The notes: generated by a model not told the origin, from the sequence alone. 64,000 bases of DNA from Aquaticitalea lipolytica (GCF_014641635.1 NZ_BMIC01000002.1:186001-250000); one strand, 5' to 3'; positions 9,188 through 18,162 are shown, numbered from the stretch's first letter. A program made the numbers and translations.

Positions 9188-10470
9188 TACTTTATATCTT
9201 TTAGTCTAATTGTCACTGCATTTTTGTGAGCTTGCAACCCTTCTGCTTCAGCCATAAGTTCTATGGTTTCACCAATATTAATTAAACCAGCTTTTGTTAT
9301 TTTTTGAAACGTAATGCTTTTAGTAAAACTGTCTAAGTTTACACCTGAATAAGCTTTGCTAAACCCATTTGTAGGTAATGTATGATTAGTTCCAGAAGCA
9401 TAATCGCCTGCACTTTCTGGTGTATAATTACCAATAAAAACAGAGCCAGCATTAATAATTCCATTTACAAAAAATGCTTCATCTTCACAACAGATTATAA
9501 AATGTTCAGGAGCATATTCATTAATTAACTCTAAAGCGATTTGGTTTGTTTCAACGTAAATTAATTTAGAGTTCTCAATTGCTTTTTCAGCTATTCCTTT
9601 GCGTGGTAAAACCTTAATTTGTTTATCAATTTCTGACTTTACTTCATTTATTAATTTCCTTGAAGTCGATATCAATATCACCTGACTATCAGACCCATGC
9701 TCAGCTTGACTCAGCAAATCAGAAGCCACATAAGCTGGATTTGCAGACTCATCGGCTACAACTAATAGTTCACTTGGTCCAGCAGGCATATCTATTGCAA
9801 CTCCAAACTTTGTAGCTAATTGTTTTGCAACAGTAACAAACTGATTTCCTGGTCCAAAAATTTTATATACTTGAGGAATTGTTTGTGTGCCAAAAGTCAA
9901 TCCTGCAATAGCCTGAATACCTCCAACTTTGATGATTTTTGTAACTCCGCATAACTGAGCTGCATATAAAATTTCGCTTGCTATTTTTCCATTTTTGTTT
10001 GGTGGCGAGCACAATATTATTTCTTTACAGCCTGCAATTTGAGCAGGAACAGCAAGCATTAAAACTGTAGAAAACAAAGGCGCTGTACCACCAGGAATGT
10101 ATAAACCAATTTTATTAATTGGTCTTTTTTCTTGCCAACAAAGTACACCTTGCATTGTCTCAACTTCAACTTTTTGAGTTTGTTGTGCTTTATGAAAGGT
10201 CTCAATGTTAGATTTAGCTACTTGTATGGCTGTTTTTAATTCTTTAGATACTGAATTTACTGCTTCTGATGTTTCTTCTTCTGTAACTATGTTTGAAGCT
10301 AAACTTATGCCATCAAAAAGCTCAGTGTATTTTGAAATAGCGATATCTCCATTTCTTTTTACATCATCAAAAATTTGATTGACAGTGGTTTCAATATTTT
10401 CAACGGTTTGTGTTGGTCGCTTGAGTATTTCTGACCAATCTGTTCTATTTGGGTTTTCTAAAGTCTTCAT
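9187..10470 (-). CDS. hisD: Histidinol dehydrogenase
   Basis: 427 residues from the ATG at 10470 (MKTLENPNRTDW). A frame extended 11 codons further upstream would overlap hisG by 32 bp. The ATG at 10470 leaves one base after the hisG stop, matching the packing of the rest of the operon. HisD is Zn-dependent and NAD-linked, oxidising histidinol to histidine in two steps. Motifs seen: GLYIPGGTAPLFSTV, IFGPGNQFVTVAK, DMPAGPSELLVVAD, AEHGSDSQVIL and the catalytic-base region EYAPEHFII. Confidence 0.96.
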   Translation of the reverse strand: MKTLENPNRTDWSEILKRPTQTVENIETTVNQIFDDVKRNGDIAISKYTELFDGISLASNIVTEEETSEAVNSVSKELKTAIQVAKSNIETFHKAQQTQKVEVETMQGVLCWQEKRPINKIGLYIPGGTAPLFSTVLMLAVPAQIAGCKEIILCSPPNKNGKIASEILYAAQLCGVTKIIKVGGIQAIAGLTFGTQTIPQVYKIFGPGNQFVTVAKQLATKFGVAIDMPAGPSELLVVADESANPAYVASDLLSQAEHGSDSQVILISTSRKLINEVKSEIDKQIKVLPRKGIAEKAIENSKLIYVETNQIALELINEYAPEHFIICCEDEAFFVNGIINAGSVFIGNYTPESAGDYASGTNHTLPTNGFSKAYSGVNLDSFTKSITFQKITKAGLINIGETIELMAEAEGLQAHKNAVTIRLKDIK

Positions 10471-10471
10471 A

Positions 10472-11329
10472 TTATAATACCATATTTTCAATTGGGCAAA
10501 CAAGTATACCTTGAGCTCCTTTTAGTTTTAATTCATCTATTATTTCCCAAAAATCATTTTTATTTATAACTGAATGTAACGAACTCCATCCTTCTTCTGC
10601 TAAAGGCAAAATAGTTGGGCTTTTCATTCCTGGAAGAACATTTACAATATCTTGTATTTTATCATTTGGAGCATTTAAAAGCACATATTTTGATTGTCTT
10701 CCTTTTAAAACCGATTGGAAACGAAACTTAAGCTTGTCTAATATGATTTGATTTTCTGAAGAAATTAATGGAGATACTGCTAATACTGCTTCAGACTTTA
10801 AAAGCACCTCTACTTCTTTTAAATTGTTTTTAAACAATGTGCTTCCACTAGATACAATATCAACAATTGCGTCTGCTAGACCAATGTTTGGTGCTATCTC
10901 AACTGAACCATTAATAATATGCAAATTAGCAGTAATGTTATTCTGTTCAAGAAATTGATTGACTGTGTTTGGATATGAGGTGGCTATTCGTTTTCCTTGT
11001 AAATCTTGGACAGATTTATATTTAGAAGATTTAGGAACTGCAACAGATACTTTACATGTAGAGAATCCTAATTTTTCAACAATAGTAATTTCACTCCCTT
11101 TCTCAATTAAGATATTTTCGCCTATAATAGCTGCATCTACAACACCATCTCTAAGATATTGAGGTATATCGCTATTTCGAAGATAAAATACTTCAATAGG
11201 GAAATTTTTAGCTGAAGCCTTAAGTTGATCTTTTCCATTATCGATTGAAATTCCAACATCGTTAAGGATTTTCATTGAGTCGTCGTGTAGACGACCAGAT
11301 TTTTGTACTGCAATTTTTAGTTTACTCAT
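10472..11329 (-). CDS. hisG: ATP phosphoribosyltransferase (long form)
   Basis: 285 residues from the ATG at 11329 (MSKLKIAVQKSGRL). It catalyses the committed first step, ATP plus PRPP to phosphoribosyl-ATP. The catalytic part (about 1-210) has the PRPP-binding segment DIVSSGSTLF. The last ~70 residues are the ACT-like regulatory domain that binds histidine, so this is the self-regulated long form and no HisZ partner is needed. The same frame stays open 28 codons further upstream, but that extension would start inside the leader terminator and lacks HisG homology, so I reject it. It is the first gene of the his operon, preceded by the attenuator. Confidence 0.96.
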   Translation of the reverse strand: MSKLKIAVQKSGRLHDDSMKILNDVGISIDNGKDQLKASAKNFPIEVFYLRNSDIPQYLRDGVVDAAIIGENILIEKGSEITIVEKLGFSTCKVSVAVPKSSKYKSVQDLQGKRIATSYPNTVNQFLEQNNITANLHIINGSVEIAPNIGLADAIVDIVSSGSTLFKNNLKEVEVLLKSEAVLAVSPLISSENQIILDKLKFRFQSVLKGRQSKYVLLNAPNDKIQDIVNVLPGMKSPTILPLAEEGWSSLHSVINKNDFWEIIDELKLKGAQGILVCPIENMVL

Positions 11330-11389
11330 TTTTTTGTTTAAATATGCTTGAGTAAACCTTTTTGGGAAGATTTCTGAATTAACAGAAAT

Positions 11390-11421
11390 AAAAAACCCGT
11401 TTGATTTACTCAAACGGGTTT
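11390..11421 (-). terminator. Attenuator terminator in the his operon leader
   Basis: On the minus strand an 11-bp perfect stem AAACCCGTTTG / CAAACGGGTTT (plus arms 11411-11421 and 11393-11403) closes a 7-nt loop AGTAAAT. A run of seven T follows. It sits between the histidine-rich leader peptide (stop at 11453) and the hisG start (11329), so it must be read through for his expression. The loop-proximal strand (11409-11416) can instead pair with 11459-11466 in the leader. Confidence 0.88.
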
Positions 11422-11466
11422 AAAAAATATCTTGGTTTTATTCAATACATTTTCAGTTCGCTTGAG
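11409..11466 (-). promoter_or_regulatory. Predicted his antiterminator pairing
   Basis: On the minus strand the octamer CTCAAGCG (11459-11466), which lies in codons 15-17 of the leader peptide, pairs with CGTTTGAG (11409-11416), which forms most of the descending arm of the terminator stem. Seven pairs are Watson-Crick and one is G-U, with about 42 nt looped out. A ribosome stalled on the His codons leaves the octamer free and blocks the terminator. A ribosome running to the stop covers it and allows termination. Seen as base complementarity; the mechanism is inferred from known his and trp attenuators. Confidence 0.7.
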
Positions 11467-11509
11467 AGCAAATATGAAAATGATGATGATGTAATTGAAT
11501 AAAGTTCAT
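11453..11509 (-). CDS. hisL: Histidine operon leader peptide
   Basis: An 18-codon frame, MNFIQLHHHHFHICSQAN then TGA, with CAT used for all five histidines, four of them consecutive (codons 7-10) and one at codon 12. It lies 123 bp upstream of hisG and ends 32 bp before the terminator. The density of His codons immediately before an intrinsic terminator and a complete his operon is the classical signature of ribosome-mediated attenuation. It has no clear Shine-Dalgarno, as is usual in this phylum. The sequence-based support is strong although the peptide is tiny. Confidence 0.85.
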   Translation of the reverse strand: MNFIQLHHHHFHICSQAN

Positions 11510-11523
11510 TTTTTTTGTTTGAA

Positions 11524-11531
11524 CAAAGATT
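11524..11531 (-). promoter_or_regulatory. Possible -7 promoter box for the his leader transcript
   Basis: On the minus strand AATCTTTG resembles the Bacteroidota -7 consensus TAnnTTTG with one mismatch. It sits 14 nt before the leader-peptide ATG, which would give a very short 5' UTR as expected for a leader peptide. A TTG lies upstream at roughly -33 but with a somewhat short spacer. This is a suggestion only. Confidence 0.35.
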
Positions 11532-11586
11532 GCTAATAATAATTTACAATTCCTAATTCTTTTTATTATTTAAGTTAAATTTATTA

Positions 11587-12129
11587 CTAATCATACTTAG
11601 GACAAGTCGTCCAAGGGTAAGCACATTGGTCTTTAAAACTTAACCAACCAGTTACTTTTTTCTTACCAACCATAAAACTGACCATTGACCATAAATCCTT
11701 AGTTTCTATCACATTAACTTGCTGAAAGTTGTCTATTTTATGAATTCTGTTAGATTTTTTTGTTGGTTCATCATAGAGATAAACTATATGATTTTCTCCA
11801 AAAATATCAACTGAAATTAAAAAATTTGATGTCTTAACCCAATAGTTTTCATAATTATAGTTTTTGTATGAATCTGGTAATCTTTGAATATTTTTAATTT
11901 TAAACCAGCCATACTCACTCTCAATAATGGCAATTTTATACCATGAATATTTACTAGGCACATTATATAATGAGTCAACAACTTTTCCATTTATAGCATC
12001 ATATATTAGTATTGGAGTCTCAGTTTCTTTGCTATAATAAGATTCTACAAAATCTAGGTAATGAATTTTGTCATTATCTTGAGCAATAAGATTTAAACTA
12101 CTTAATAATAAAACTAAAATAGTCCTCAT
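11587..12129 (-). CDS. Secreted SH3-like (SH3b) domain protein
   Basis: 180 residues with a clear N-terminal signal peptide (MRTILVLLLSSLNLIA, cut near residue 16). The C-terminal third reads like a bacterial SH3 domain: residues around 120-165 contain IVYLYDEPTKKSNRI, VIETKDLWSMVSFMVG and KKVTGWLSFKDQC, the usual alternating strands ending in a GWL motif. Such domains often bind cell-wall peptides, but the ligand here is unknown. It is probably periplasmic. It lies 7 bp after the start of the SPFH gene's upstream neighbour order, i.e. directly downstream of the SPFH gene on the same strand. Confidence 0.65.
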   Translation of the reverse strand: MRTILVLLLSSLNLIAQDNDKIHYLDFVESYYSKETETPILIYDAINGKVVDSLYNVPSKYSWYKIAIIESEYGWFKIKNIQRLPDSYKNYNYENYWVKTSNFLISVDIFGENHIVYLYDEPTKKSNRIHKIDNFQQVNVIETKDLWSMVSFMVGKKKVTGWLSFKDQCAYPWTTCPKYD

Positions 12130-12136
12130 GTAACCT

Positions 12137-12952
12137 TTATTGATTGCCTAAAATAATTGGCAATCCACTATCTCCAGAGCCAATAACAATTATTTTGCTA
12201 TTTGGAGATTCAGCAAGTCTCATAGTGGCATCTATACCTTTATCTTGCAATATTTTATCTGTTAATGAAGCACTAAGTATTCTATTTGACTCTGCCTTAC
12301 CTTCTGCTTCAATAATTACTTTTTCAGCTTCTTTTGCAGCAGTAACTAATCTAAACTCGTACTCTAAAGACTCTTGCTCTTGTTTTAATTTTCGTTCAAT
12401 AGCATCTTTTATTGTATTAGGTAAAGTAACATCTCTTACCAATACTTCATTTAACTGAACATGCTGTTTAGATAGAATTTTTTTAGTTTCTTCAAAAATC
12501 TCATCCTGTATTGCATCGCGTTTGCTTGAGTATAATTGTTCTGGCGTATAACGACCAACTACACTACGTGCTGCGCTACGTATTGCTGGCTGAATAACGC
12601 GTTGCAAATAGTTTTCACCTAAAGTTTGATGTAATTTACCTAAATTGTTATATACTGGTTCATACCAAGCTGAGGCGTCAATTTGTATTTCTAATCCGTT
12701 TGAAGATAAAACTTTCATTTTTTCAAATAATTCTTGCTGACGAACTTCATAAACAATAACTTCATTCCAAGGTGCTATTACATGAAAACCTTCTCCTAAA
12801 GGCGGTTGATCTGTCACTACCCCATTATCAAAGGTTTTATAAAGTACTCCTGCTTCACCAGAGCCAATGGTTACTGCAGATTTTGCAAGTAAAATAATTA
12901 ATACAATAGCAGCAATAATTGCTGGTAATGCAACTTTGGGTAATCTTTCCAT
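12137..12952 (-). CDS. SPFH/prohibitin family membrane protein
   Basis: 271 residues: an N-terminal membrane anchor (about 8-27) followed by an SPFH/band-7 domain (about 30-220). Diagnostic segments are GSGEAGVLYKTFDNGV, IQPAIRSAARSVVGRYTPE, LVRDVTLPNTIKDAIERK and the coiled-coil AAKEAEKVIIEAEGKAES. Prohibitin-like proteins make large membrane-associated rings and are linked to membrane organisation and protease control. The precise role here is unknown. It is 14 bp downstream of the VWA gene, so probably in the same transcript. Confidence 0.9.
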   Translation of the reverse strand: MERLPKVALPAIIAAIVLIILLAKSAVTIGSGEAGVLYKTFDNGVVTDQPPLGEGFHVIAPWNEVIVYEVRQQELFEKMKVLSSNGLEIQIDASAWYEPVYNNLGKLHQTLGENYLQRVIQPAIRSAARSVVGRYTPEQLYSSKRDAIQDEIFEETKKILSKQHVQLNEVLVRDVTLPNTIKDAIERKLKQEQESLEYEFRLVTAAKEAEKVIIEAEGKAESNRILSASLTDKILQDKGIDATMRLAESPNSKIIVIGSGDSGLPIILGNQ

Positions 12953-12966
12953 AATTTTTATTTTTT

Positions 12967-15003
12967 TTAAATTAATCCGTTATATTTTCTAATAAACCAT
13001 TCAGCAGATAAGCTAAATGCAATAATGGCAAGTAAAAATTTCCAATCGATTAAAGGTACAACATTTTTACTGCTCTTTTGAATAGTTACAAATCGTGAAT
13101 CGTTTATTAAATCATTTATCAATGCATTGGTATCATCAATAAAATACGATGTTCCTGAACTATTAGTAGCCAATTTTTGTAGTTTTGTTACATTGGCATT
13201 TAAAAATTGTTGCTCAACATTGTAGTCTAATATTTTTAACTCACCAGATTTTGATATGTTTTCATTAGTCACAGCAACTGTAAAACTATAATCACCAGCT
13301 TCTAATCCGCTTAAATCAACTTCATAACTTGAGTTTTTTAATACAAATGGAAACGTTTTAGATGAGTTATTATCTTTATTATTAAGAGTTATATTTATGT
13401 TAGCAGTAACATCAAACTCATAGTTTTTGTTAAAATATTGTGCTGATACTTTAATATCATCGTTACCATTATAAAAAGATTCATAAGCAATGTTTAAACG
13501 ACTTTTTCTTTGATTTGATCCTAAGTACTGTACGAGCTTACCAATAAAATCATCAAAATTATTAAAAGACTTGTCATTAAGGTAGCTTTGGGCTCTCCAT
13601 CTCCATATTCCTTCACCTAGTAAAACAGCCTCTCGTTTAGTATTATCCTCAAAGGTTGCCAGTAATGACTCCTTTAGTTGTGTTCCATTAATGGTTTTAT
13701 ATAAAATAGTCTCAATTGGAACTTTAAAAACTGTTTCTCCAAATTCAGATTGCAAAGGAGGAAATTCACTAAAATCGATATTATCAACAATAAAAGTTGA
13801 GTAATTTGAATTTAAAGTTGGTTGGAATTCTTCTGTTTGATTTGTAATTTTTTGATTGTAATAGGATTGAAAACTATTTAGGGAAGACCAATTGGTTTTT
13901 GTTCCTAAAACAGTAAATTTATTAAGTTTTAGTTTCTCAATTTCATCAAACACTAAGCTAAAGCTATTATTTGGTTGATATAATATAACTAATTGAAAAT
14001 CATTTGATTTTAATAAATATTCATTAGGCTTTAAAATAGAAGCTTGTCGCTGCTCATTACTCTCAATAGATTTTTTTAATGCACCTAAATCTGGATGAGT
14101 AATATCAGAAATTATGGCAACATTTGTTTTTTGATCAATAACTTCTACTGCGAAATTTTTAGCATTATTAACAATATTCTTTTCATTTTCTATAGGAACT
14201 ATTTCTGCTTTGTAACTACTAACTCCTACTCTATTAGCTGGTAATGTAAAACTTATAATTTGCGAAGTGTTTTGTTTACTAAAATTTAAGTTTTGAGAAA
14301 AAACAGTAGCATTGTTGCCTGAAGTAACTTTTAATTGTGTGTTTACCGAGTTATTACCACTATAGGTAGCAATAATTTCAACTGGAAATTGATTTTTTAA
14401 GTAAGCATATTTGTTAACATTCAATTGCTGGATTTTTACATCAATATATTGAATTGTATCTCCTAAAATTATTGGAAAAACCGACTGTTTAAATTTATTT
14501 GTAACAAACTCATAATCATTGCCATAAGTCTGATTTCCATCTGTAATAAAAATTGTTGGAGAATTTGTGTTTTTATAAACCTGAGACAACCTCTCAAACA
14601 ACATATCAGGATTTGATTGCTTCTCTTTAAATGCTAACGAATCTGATGACTCTACCTTTTTACCAAATGTATAAATATCAAGATTAAACTTATTATTTAA
14701 GTTTACATCAGACTTTAAGTTAGCTAATAATTGCCTAGTTTTTTCGTCTTGTTTTAAATAAGAAACAGATTCAGAGTTATCGACTGCAACTATTAAGCTT
14801 GGTTTTTCGTTATAATAAGTGGTTTTATCAAACTTTGGATTGATAAGTAACAACAATATTGAAAACACCGAAACAAACCTTAAAAATGAGAGTAAAACGT
14901 TTAGCTTAGACTTTATTTTAGATTTATACCAATACTGAAAAAGCGCTAATAATAGCGCTATAATTCCAGCAATGATAATATATATTAGTGTTTCTGAAGA
15001 CAT
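12967..15003 (-). CDS. VWA domain-containing membrane protein
   Basis: 678 residues. Two membrane helices at the N-terminus (about 4-24 and 38-59) are followed by a von Willebrand A domain starting near residue 68 with a MIDAS-like DNSES motif (VAVDNSESV). A long beta-rich region follows, and a final membrane helix lies near 654-672 before the basic tail. The layout matches Bacteroidota membrane proteins with a periplasmic VWA domain, which are not functionally characterised in detail. MIDAS motifs bind divalent metals and protein ligands. It lies 3 bp downstream of fabG. Confidence 0.82.
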   Translation of the reverse strand: MSSETLIYIIIAGIIALLLALFQYWYKSKIKSKLNVLLSFLRFVSVFSILLLLINPKFDKTTYYNEKPSLIVAVDNSESVSYLKQDEKTRQLLANLKSDVNLNNKFNLDIYTFGKKVESSDSLAFKEKQSNPDMLFERLSQVYKNTNSPTIFITDGNQTYGNDYEFVTNKFKQSVFPIILGDTIQYIDVKIQQLNVNKYAYLKNQFPVEIIATYSGNNSVNTQLKVTSGNNATVFSQNLNFSKQNTSQIISFTLPANRVGVSSYKAEIVPIENEKNIVNNAKNFAVEVIDQKTNVAIISDITHPDLGALKKSIESNEQRQASILKPNEYLLKSNDFQLVILYQPNNSFSLVFDEIEKLKLNKFTVLGTKTNWSSLNSFQSYYNQKITNQTEEFQPTLNSNYSTFIVDNIDFSEFPPLQSEFGETVFKVPIETILYKTINGTQLKESLLATFEDNTKREAVLLGEGIWRWRAQSYLNDKSFNNFDDFIGKLVQYLGSNQRKSRLNIAYESFYNGNDDIKVSAQYFNKNYEFDVTANINITLNNKDNNSSKTFPFVLKNSSYEVDLSGLEAGDYSFTVAVTNENISKSGELKILDYNVEQQFLNANVTKLQKLATNSSGTSYFIDDTNALINDLINDSRFVTIQKSSKNVVPLIDWKFLLAIIAFSLSAEWFIRKYNGLI

Positions 15004-15006
15004 CTA

Positions 15007-15753
15007 TTAAGTTAACATTCCTCCATCAACGTTAAGCGTTTGACCTGTAACATAAGCACTCATGTCGCTTGCTAAAAACACACAAACGTTTGCAATATCT
15101 TCAGGAGTACCTCCTCTTTTTAATGGAATTGCGTCTCTCCATCCTTTTACAGTAGCTTCATCTAACTTTGCAGTCATTTCAGTTTCTATAAAACCAGGAG
15201 CGACCACATTACTTCTTATATTTCTAGAACCTAGCTCTAAAGCAACCGATTTAGAAAAACCAATAATACCTGCTTTAGATGCTGCGTAATTAGTTTGTCC
15301 TGCGTTTCCTTTTACACCAACCACAGAACTCATATTTATAATTGAGCCTTTTCGCTGTTTAAGCATTGTGCGCTGTACAGCTTTAGTCATATTAAAAACC
15401 GATTTAAGATTAACCTCAATAACTTTATCGAAGTCTTCTTCAGTAATACGCATTAACAAATTATCTTTTGTTATTCCTGCGTTATTTACTAAAATATCAA
15501 TACTTCCAAACTCAGCTGCAACGTCATCAGCTAGTTGCTGTGCTTCATTAAAGTCTGCTGCATTGCTTTGATATCCTTTAGCTTTTACTCCTAAAGCATT
15601 TAATTCATTTTCTAATGCATTAGCAGATTCTACTGAAGAACTGTAGGTAAATGCTACATTAGCACCTTGTTGTGCAAACACTTGAGCAATTCCTTTACCA
15701 ATTCCTCTACTTGCTCCTGTTATAATTGCGGTTTTTCCTTCTAATAATTTCAT
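15007..15753 (-). CDS. fabG: 3-oxoacyl-[acyl-carrier-protein] reductase
   Basis: 248 residues from the ATG at 15753 (MKLLEGKTAIITGASRGIGKG). A frame extended 24 codons upstream would run into the sucD terminator hairpin and is rejected. It is a short-chain dehydrogenase with the NADPH-binding TGASRGIGKG, the structural DILVNNAG, and the Ser-Tyr-Lys triad in NMSSVVGVKG and TNYAASKAG. FabG reduces beta-ketoacyl-ACP in fatty-acid elongation. The length and the C-terminal TGQTLNVDGGM motif are typical. Confidence 0.92.
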   Translation of the reverse strand: MKLLEGKTAIITGASRGIGKGIAQVFAQQGANVAFTYSSSVESANALENELNALGVKAKGYQSNAADFNEAQQLADDVAAEFGSIDILVNNAGITKDNLLMRITEEDFDKVIEVNLKSVFNMTKAVQRTMLKQRKGSIINMSSVVGVKGNAGQTNYAASKAGIIGFSKSVALELGSRNIRSNVVAPGFIETEMTAKLDEATVKGWRDAIPLKRGGTPEDIANVCVFLASDMSAYVTGQTLNVDGGMLT

Positions 15754-15815
15754 GAGTGATAATAATATGATTAGTTGTTGACCAAATATAGCAATTACAA
15801 GTTGCATGAAACAAA

Positions 15816-15852
15816 AAAACCTCATAAAATTAAGATGAATTTATGAGGTTTT
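15816..15852 (-). terminator. Intrinsic terminator after sucD
   Basis: A 13-bp stem AAAACCTCATAAA / TTTATGAGGTTTT (arms 15816-15828 and 15840-15852) with an 11-nt loop. On the minus strand it is followed by a run of T. It begins 24 bp after the sucD stop and separates sucD from fabG. Confidence 0.88.
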
Positions 15853-15875
15853 AATACTATTTTGATGTTTTGGTT

Positions 15876-16748
15876 TTACCCTAAAACTTCTTTTACTTTC
15901 TTTCCGATTTCAGCAGGAGAATCAACAACATGAATTCCACATGCTCTCATAATCTTCTTTTTGGCTTGAGCTGTATCATCACTTCCACCAACAATTGCTC
16001 CAGCATGTCCCATTGTACGTCCAGCAGGTGCAGTTTCTCCAGCTATAAAGCCAACAATTGGTTTCTTGCTTCCGCTAGCTTTATACCAATTAGCTGCATC
16101 TGCTTCTAATTGACCTCCAATTTCACCTATCATTACAACACATTCTGTTTCTGGATCATTTATTAATAACTCAACAGCCTCTTTAGTTGTAGTTCCAATA
16201 ATTGGATCTCCACCTATACCAATTGCTGTTGTAATTCCTAATCCTTGTTTTACAACTTGATCAGCAGCTTCATAAGTTAATGTTCCTGATTTAGAAACAA
16301 TACCTACTCTACCTTTTTTAAATACAAATCCTGGCATAATACCAACCTTAGCTTCTCCTGGAGTTATAACTCCTGGGCAATTAGGACCAATTAAGCGACA
16401 ATCTCTTCCTTTTATATAATCTGCAGCTTTAATCATGTCTGCTACAGGAATTCCTTCTGTAATTGTAATTATCACTTTTATACCAGCATCTGCAGCTTCC
16501 ATAATTGCATCTGCAGCAAAAGCTGGTGGTACAAAAATAATTGTTGTATCTGCACCTACTTCGTCAACAGCTTCCTTTACAGTATTAAAGACTGGTTTGT
16601 CTAGGTGTTTTTGACCACCTTTACCTGGAGTTACTCCACCCACAACATTTGTTCCATACTCTATCATTTGAGTAGCATGGAATGTTCCTTCACTTCCTGT
16701 AAATCCTTGAACTATTATTTTTGAATTTTTGTTTACTAAAACGCTCAT
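15876..16748 (-). CDS. sucD: Succinyl-CoA ligase (ADP/GDP-forming), alpha subunit
   Basis: 290 residues. The N-terminal CoA-binding Rossmann domain has [16 protein letters not shown]. The C-terminal ligase domain carries the phosphohistidine loop [13 protein letters not shown] with the active His near residue 248. With the beta subunit SucC (not in this window) it interconverts succinyl-CoA and succinate with nucleotide triphosphate synthesis in the TCA cycle. It is flanked by its own -7 promoter box and terminator, so it seems to be transcribed as a single gene. Confidence 0.96.
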   Translation of the reverse strand: MSVLVNKNSKIIVQGFTGSEGTFHATQMIEYGTNVVGGVTPGKGGQKHLDKPVFNTVKEAVDEVGADTTIIFVPPAFAADAIMEAADAGIKVIITITEGIPVADMIKAADYIKGRDCRLIGPNCPGVITPGEAKVGIMPGFVFKKGRVGIVSKSGTLTYEAADQVVKQGLGITTAIGIGGDPIIGTTTKEAVELLINDPETECVVMIGEIGGQLEADAANWYKASGSKKPIVGFIAGETAPAGRTMGHAGAIVGGSDDTAQAKKKIMRACGIHVVDSPAEIGKKVKEVLG

Positions 16749-16778
16749 TTATGATTTGATTTTATTTTTAAAACGTGA

Positions 16779-16786
16779 CAAAAGTA
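16779..16786 (-). promoter_or_regulatory. Predicted -7 box upstream of sucD
   Basis: On the minus strand TACTTTTG matches the Bacteroidota -7 consensus TAnnTTTG exactly, 30 bp upstream of the sucD start. No convincing TTG is present at -33. The gap between the NTF2-like gene and sucD is 78 bp, enough for an independent promoter. Confidence 0.45.
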
Positions 16787-16826
16787 AGTTTTTGACACCT
16801 ATTAATAAAGTGATTTTTACTTTTAT

Positions 16827-17222
16827 TTATGAAAATGATTTTAAGCTCGATATTGATGTATCTGCTAATTGGCTTAATTGGTGTCCTTTTATTATTTTAC
16901 CATCTTTAACTTCCCAAATAGAAATGAAATGTGCCAAAGCTATTTCTTCATCTGGATTTTCAAATGTTGTAGCATAAGATGTATATCTAATAGTAACCGA
17001 ATTATCGTCTTGTAAAAGATGACTTATATCAAATCTTACTGTTTGGTATGCCTTACTAATTTCTTCGAAGACACTTTTTAACCCATTAAAATTTAATGCG
17101 TTAAAACCCTTGCTACTATGCCAATTTAATATACAATCTTTGTGAAAGCATCTATCTATCGCGTCTGAGCTATTTGCTAAATCAGAATCATAGAAACTTT
17201 TTACTAATTCTTTAGGAGTCAT
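16827..17222 (-). CDS. NTF2-like / SnoaL-like domain protein
   Basis: 131 residues with the NTF2/SnoaL-like pattern: an N-terminal helix MTPKELVKSFYDSDLANSS, the FHKDCILNWHSS strand, VRFDISHLLQDDNSVTIRYT and ALAHFISIWEVKDGKI. This cone-shaped fold binds small hydrophobic ligands or serves as an isomerase-type scaffold. The substrate cannot be told. It overlaps the stop of the upstream LpxD-like gene by 11 bp, so the two are co-transcribed. It is probably cytosolic. Confidence 0.72.
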   Translation of the reverse strand: MTPKELVKSFYDSDLANSSDAIDRCFHKDCILNWHSSKGFNALNFNGLKSVFEEISKAYQTVRFDISHLLQDDNSVTIRYTSYATTFENPDEEIALAHFISIWEVKDGKIIKGHQLSQLADTSISSLKSFS

Positions 17223-18156
17223 TTTGGTTTTTTAAATTTTCTAATATTTGTGGAAGCCTTCTTATTGTTGCTAATTCTTTAAGTTTAACTCTTGATTCTT
17301 CAGCAGGATAACCAAAATACGTTTTGTGTCCTTCAAGAGATTTACTAATTCCAGATTGTGCTAAAATTACGGCTTTTTCTCCAATAGTTATTCCACTTGT
17401 GCTACCAACTTGTCCCCAAATAGTTACTTCGTCTTCTATTACCACACAGCCAGCAATACCAGTTTGCGAAGCAATTAAGCATTTTTTTCCAAGTACAGTA
17501 TCGTGACCTATTTGAATTTGGTTATCTAATTTTGACCCTTCACCAATTGTAGTATCTCCAGTAACTCCTTTATCAATAGTACATAAAGCACCTATATCAA
17601 CATTATTTTTTATAACAACTCTACCTCCAGAAATTAATTGGTCATATCCTTCTGGCCTTTTTTTGTAATAAAAAGCGCTAGCGCCAAGAATTGTTCCTGC
17701 ATGTATTGTAACATTATTACCAATTATAGTATCGTCATAAATACTAACATTAGAATGAATTATACAATTATCACCAATAACAACATTATTACCTATAAAG
17801 CAATTTGGCTGAATAACTGTGTTTTTACCAACTTTAGCTGATGCTGATATTGATGAATTTGATGATTGAAATGGTTTAAAATGTAATGTGAGTTTATTAA
17901 AGTCTCTAAAAGGGTCATCGCTTATTAATAATGCTTTTCCTTTAGGGCATTCTACTTCTTTATTAATTAACACTACTGTAGCTGCAGAATTTAAAGCCTT
18001 GTCGTAATATTTTGGATGATCAACAAAAACAATGTCTCCTGATTCAACAACATGAATTTCATTCATGCCAAGCACAGGAAAATCATCTGATCCAATATAC
18101 TTGGTATTGATGATTTCTGCTATTTGTTTTAAGGTATGTGGTTTAGGAAATTTCAA
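17212..18156 (-). CDS. LpxD-like acyltransferase (second copy)
   Basis: 314 residues with LpxD architecture: an N-terminal uridine-binding-like domain (about 1-100), then hexapeptide repeats forming a left-handed beta-helix (about 105-270), and a short helical end. Signature segments are IDKGVTGDTTIGEG, LDNQIQIGHDTVLG (candidate catalytic His) and ASQTGIAGC. A second, more canonical lpxD lies at 21024-22052. This copy may have a different acyl or sugar specificity, or act on another nucleotide sugar. It is the gene after efp, separated by 6 bp. Confidence 0.75.
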   Translation of the reverse strand: MKFPKPHTLKQIAEIINTKYIGSDDFPVLGMNEIHVVESGDIVFVDHPKYYDKALNSAATVVLINKEVECPKGKALLISDDPFRDFNKLTLHFKPFQSSNSSISASAKVGKNTVIQPNCFIGNNVVIGDNCIIHSNVSIYDDTIIGNNVTIHAGTILGASAFYYKKRPEGYDQLISGGRVVIKNNVDIGALCTIDKGVTGDTTIGEGSKLDNQIQIGHDTVLGKKCLIASQTGIAGCVVIEDEVTIWGQVGSTSGITIGEKAVILAQSGISKSLEGHKTYFGYPAEESRVKLKELATIRRLPQILENLKNQNDS

Positions 18157-18162
18157 TTGTAA

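Noticed and set aside
11330-11413. 28-codon upstream extension of hisG
   Set aside because: It begins within the leader terminator hairpin and has no similarity to HisG, while MSKLKIAVQKSGRL is a normal HisG start.
15754-15825. 24-codon upstream extension of fabG
   Set aside because: It overlaps the sucD terminator stem, and the typical SDR start is MKLLEGKTAIITG.
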